Assembly (NCBI RefSeq): GCF_000331105.1
Contig: NC_020054.1
Coordinates: forward strand, 2,636,813 to 2,700,812
Direction: 5' to 3'
Source of the DNA: Fibrella aestuarina BUZ 2
GTDB taxonomy: Bacteria > Bacteroidota > Bacteroidia > Cytophagales > Spirosomataceae
DNA length: 64,000 nucleotides
Positions 61,421 through 64,000 of the stretch are shown here, one piece after another (the first letter of the stretch is position 1; each line of letters begins with the position of its first letter). A program made the position numbers and the translations under genes. The notes under the pieces were generated by a model. The model saw only the letters and a program-made list of their open reading frames with translations. It made no database searches and was not told the origin of the DNA.

Positions 61421-61503
61421 TGTATAAGGGACAATGTATAATGAACAATGGGCGCTTGACGGCTGGCTACATTGTACATCATACAGTGTGCATTGTACAT
61501 TCT
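61421..61503. repeat. Family-A palindrome with GCTTGACGG loop
   Basis: Left arm 61421-61452 and right arm 61471-61503 of complementary TGTACNATG words; loop contains GGGCGCTTGACGGC. It lies between the TolC-like and adaptor genes in the same operon. Confidence 0.8.
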
Positions 61504-61506
61504 GAT

Positions 61507-63189
61507 TTATTGTCCGATGTATAGCCGACCCAGTGCTTTATCCTGATCCACCTTGGCGATGAGGAAATCGTATAGGGAGGCGAAATAATTGGTTTGGGCT
61601 TCGCGAAGCGAGGTTTCAGCGTTCAACACCTCGATGTTGGAACCGACGCCTTCTTTGTACTTGATTCGGGTAACGCGTACAATTTCCTGAGCCAGGTCGC
61701 GGTTGCGTTGCTGGGTTTGCAGCGTCTGAAACCCGTTGTTGAGCGTGATGCTCGACTGCCGGATTTGCAGGTCGATGGAGTTCCGCAGCAACTCGCCGCT
61801 GTTCTGTGCTTTCTGGAGCGTAATTCGCTTCTGCGCGATCTGGTACTTTTTCAGGCCACCATCGAACACCGGAATTTGCAGGCTCAACCCCGCCGTCGAG
61901 AAGTTGGGGTAAGGCGTTGTAAACATCTGCCCGATCTTACTCCGGCCGTTGTTGTAGCCGTAGTTGACAAACGCCGAAAGCGTAGGAAAATAACCTTTCT
62001 GCGTGCCTTCGATGTCGAGTTGGGCCAGCTTGATCTGCGTTTCGAGCGTCGAAAACTCAATCCGGCTGCTGTACTGGAACGTCGGGTCGGGCGCAATCAA
62101 TTGCCGCAGTTCGTCGAGGTTCCGTTCCTGAAGCTGTTCCGTCAGGGCGATATCGTCATTGACACTCAGGCCCATCTGAAACTTCAGCAGCGCGTAGCTT
62201 AGCTGAATCAGGTTCTGCACGTTCTGCCGCTCGGCCCGCAGGTTGTTAGCCTGCACTTCAAGGCGTTGCACGTCGAGCTTTTCCACGAACCCCTGTTTGT
62301 TCAGGGCGTTGGTTTCGCGCAGTAGCGTGTCGAGCCGCCCAATGTTCAGATCGAGCAGTTTGGCCCGTTCCTGAGCCACCAATACGCCATAATAGGCTTT
62401 TGATACCTGTTCCGCCACGGTAATCTTGGTGGCCTGAATGGTCCGTTGAGCCAGTTCACGATAGGTGGCGGCAGCCCGCAGGCCTACGTTCAGGCTGGCG
62501 CTGTAGAGCAACTGATTCAGCGTCGCCGAGGCGTTGGCCGAATACGGCACCCCAAACTCAACGGCAATGTCGGGGGCATCGGCCGGTGCTGTTGGGTTGA
62601 ACGTCTTGGCTGGTAAAAAGGCCCGCTGAATGATCAGGTTGTCGGTAAACGAACCGCTGATGCTGATCTGCGGCAGGGCCGAGGACTTCACCTCGCGAAT
62701 GCGCGCTTCAGAGCTGACCGCGTCGAGCTGGCTGTTCCGCACATTGACGTTTTGCTTAACGGCAAAGTCGATGGCTTCCTGCAAGGTAAACGGCTGTCCC
62801 GAACCTGACTGCCCGTTGGGGTTAAGGCCCGTTGGTGCCGGGGCCAGGCCCGAGTTGATCGTTGCGGGTACGTTGGCCGGTTGTAGATTGACCGGCGTGT
62901 TCGACACGCCCGGTTGAGGGGTGCCGGGTAGAGTCGAGGGCTGCGACGGCACCACGGCCCCCGTACCGGGTGTGCCGGGTTGCACGATAACGGCCCCCGT
63001 GCCGGCAGGCTGTTGGGCACTGGGTTGTTGGCCACTAGGGGCGCCGCCGGTAGGCTGTTGCCCCACCGATGGCTGCGTGGGCACCGTACCCGCAGGTACC
63101 TGTGCCATAGCGATGCCCAGCGTCGAGGCGCTCAACCAACCCGCCAGCAGCCAACCCGGTAGCAAGCGAATGGTATTATTTGTTTTCAT
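61507..63189 (-). CDS. TolC family outer-membrane efflux protein with P/Q/G-rich N-terminal linker
   Basis: This 560-aa protein has a signal peptide and then about 95 residues of Pro/Gln/Gly/Thr-rich low complexity (SVGQQPTGGAPSGQQPSAQQ and similar) before the TolC-type helical barrel. The channel part starts near residue 130 with PFTLQEAIDFAVKQNVNVRN and has two repeats typical of OEP. It is the exit duct of the tripartite pump. The start overlaps the tetR stop by 14 bases, so translation is coupled. The disordered linker is unusual. Confidence 0.92.
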   Translation of the reverse strand: MKTNNTIRLLPGWLLAGWLSASTLGIAMAQVPAGTVPTQPSVGQQPTGGAPSGQQPSAQQPAGTGAVIVQPGTPGTGAVVPSQPSTLPGTPQPGVSNTPVNLQPANVPATINSGLAPAPTGLNPNGQSGSGQPFTLQEAIDFAVKQNVNVRNSQLDAVSSEARIREVKSSALPQISISGSFTDNLIIQRAFLPAKTFNPTAPADAPDIAVEFGVPYSANASATLNQLLYSASLNVGLRAAATYRELAQRTIQATKITVAEQVSKAYYGVLVAQERAKLLDLNIGRLDTLLRETNALNKQGFVEKLDVQRLEVQANNLRAERQNVQNLIQLSYALLKFQMGLSVNDDIALTEQLQERNLDELRQLIAPDPTFQYSSRIEFSTLETQIKLAQLDIEGTQKGYFPTLSAFVNYGYNNGRSKIGQMFTTPYPNFSTAGLSLQIPVFDGGLKKYQIAQKRITLQKAQNSGELLRNSIDLQIRQSSITLNNGFQTLQTQQRNRDLAQEIVRVTRIKYKEGVGSNIEVLNAETSLREAQTNYFASLYDFLIAKVDQDKALGRLYIGQ

Positions 63190-63820
63190 AGATACTCAGG
63201 TTGTACTCGTTCACTTTTGTTTTTAATGCCTCATAACTAGCCAGCCCGCTCGCCGACAGAATGCCCCGGATGTAGTGGTCGAGGAGCTGATCCTGGGTGG
63301 TGTACACATCCCGCTGGTGGGGAAAAACGCGCTCATCGAAGCCAAGCTGTATCAACTCAATCCGTAGCCGGGCCATCGTCTCAATGTCGAAATCGGACCG
63401 GTAAAGTCCCTGCTCCACGCCGCGTTGCAGGTTGTCGATCAGGTCTTTGGTGATGTGGTTTTCCTTGTGTTTCAGAAAGACCTCCCAGGCTTTGGGGAAG
63501 TAGCGTTGTACATCCAGCAGTAAACTCGGGTTGACTTTGTCTGCGTGCTGACGCATCATGTTGGAGGCCAGCACAATTTCTTCGATGGGATTTAACTCTT
63601 TTTCTTTCAGCCGACAGTAGTCGTTTTGCTCATGGGTCATGTGCCATTCAACGACTTGATAGACAATGTCTTCCTTGTCGGTAAAATGCTGATAGATCGT
63701 CTTCTTGGAGATGGCCAGCCGCCGGGCGATGTCGTCCATCGTAATCGTCCGAACGCCATATTTCCAGAAGAGCCGTTCTGCTTCAGCCAATATCTTTTCT
63801 TTCATTGCATGGGTAATCAA
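63176..63820 (-). CDS. TetR/AcrR family transcriptional regulator
   Basis: This 214-aa regulator has the N-terminal helix-turn-helix ITMDDIARRLAISKKTIYQHFTDKEDIV (about residues 22-50). The C-terminal ligand domain is helical. As the first gene of an operon with TolC, adaptor and RND genes, it probably represses the operon and is released by a substrate of the pump. Normal length; no odd residues. Confidence 0.93.
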   Translation of the reverse strand: MITHAMKEKILAEAERLFWKYGVRTITMDDIARRLAISKKTIYQHFTDKEDIVYQVVEWHMTHEQNDYCRLKEKELNPIEEIVLASNMMRQHADKVNPSLLLDVQRYFPKAWEVFLKHKENHITKDLIDNLQRGVEQGLYRSDFDIETMARLRIELIQLGFDERVFPHQRDVYTTQDQLLDHYIRGILSASGLASYEALKTKVNEYNLSIYENK

Positions 63821-64000
63821 CTTGGGTGTCGTTACGCATGGAACGGGGGAAACTATCGGATGGTTCGCAGCTTCCTCCGTTTTTTAGGGCATCTTTGAAA
63901 GATTAAGGAAGAACTATGAATTGTAACATCTGGGCCGTTAGCTGGCCGGTGCGGCAGCCCCTTTTTAACTCAACATGTCTGATGCCTAACTGCCATCTAT
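63821..64000. promoter_or_regulatory. Region upstream of the efflux operon, partial
   Basis: No gene is seen in the last 180 bases. The segment should contain the promoter and operator of the tetR-tolC-adaptor-RND operon (read leftward). I could not pick out a clear palindromic operator. Confidence 0.35.

Noticed and set aside
63900..64000. A start of another gene at the right edge
   Set aside because: Short frames on both strands contain stops and no recognisable N-terminus.

Overview
The window is a GC-rich chromosomal segment of a Bacteroidota bacterium, most likely of the Cytophagales/Spirosomataceae type. The evidence is a SusC/SusD/SusE locus with an ECF sigma/FecR pair, a type IX secretion C-terminal sorting domain, many lipoproteins, a Bacteroidota-style GNAT-nitrilase fusion, and starts without a clear Shine-Dalgarno. 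The genus is inference. No rRNA, tRNA, CRISPR array or intact transposase was recognised.

Layout. At 1-1372 (minus) lies the 5' part of dnaB, interrupted exactly at the P-loop by an intein that runs off the window. Positions 1.8-7 kb hold phoH, a secreted M43 metallopeptidase, a GNAT enzyme and comEC. Positions 7-19 kb are housekeeping: a DUF4332 protein, an HtrA-like protease, a GDPD lipoprotein, a DUF2809 membrane protein, a PEGA/SHOCT lipoprotein, the GNAT-nitrilase fusion, OsmC, rpoN (sigma-54), a PAP2-like protein, pepA, thyA and plsC. Positions 19-25.3 kb hold an acyl-ACP desaturase, an SDR, a stand-alone maltokinase-like protein, an M20 amidohydrolase and a DUF72 protein. Positions 25.3-27.7 kb are a small, more AT-rich accessory patch with an HNH nuclease, a PD-(D/E)XK-like nuclease and the remnant of an AAA/DUF4143 ATPase. 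Positions 27.8-30.9 kb hold a hydrolase lipoprotein, a small exported protein and an MFS exporter.

Positions 31-42.3 kb (all minus) form one coherent locus: ECF sigma, FecR anti-sigma, SusC, SusD, SusE-like, GH76 (endo-alpha-1,6-mannanase family) and GH125 (exo-alpha-1,6-mannosidase family). This is a regulated alpha-mannan utilisation locus. Positions 42.8-49.4 kb carry two large exported peptidases (M16 and a tricorn-like S41). Positions 50-54 kb are an AT-rich island of small orphan genes and a PqaA-like hydrolase, inserted at the 3' end of ruvC. A decayed second copy of the ruvC tail, with its downstream flank, lies on the far side of the hydrolase gene. Positions 54-56.7 kb hold ruvC, a flippase-like membrane protein and an XisI/XisH pair. 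Positions 56.7-63.8 kb form a TetR-TolC-adaptor-RND efflux operon.

A second layer is a large set of intergenic palindromes, often between genes of the same operon. One family has arms built from variants of AATGTACGATGTACAATG and a loop containing GCTGACGCA or GCTTGACGCA. Another is built from GTCATT words. The longest has two perfect 42-base arms. The word GGTACGT/ACGTACC also recurs across the window in genes and in terminator loops. The most unusual items are the P-loop intein, the ruvC-end island, a gene in that island apparently knocked out of frame at a G6 run, the XisH/XisI pair outside Cyanobacteria, and the palindrome families.
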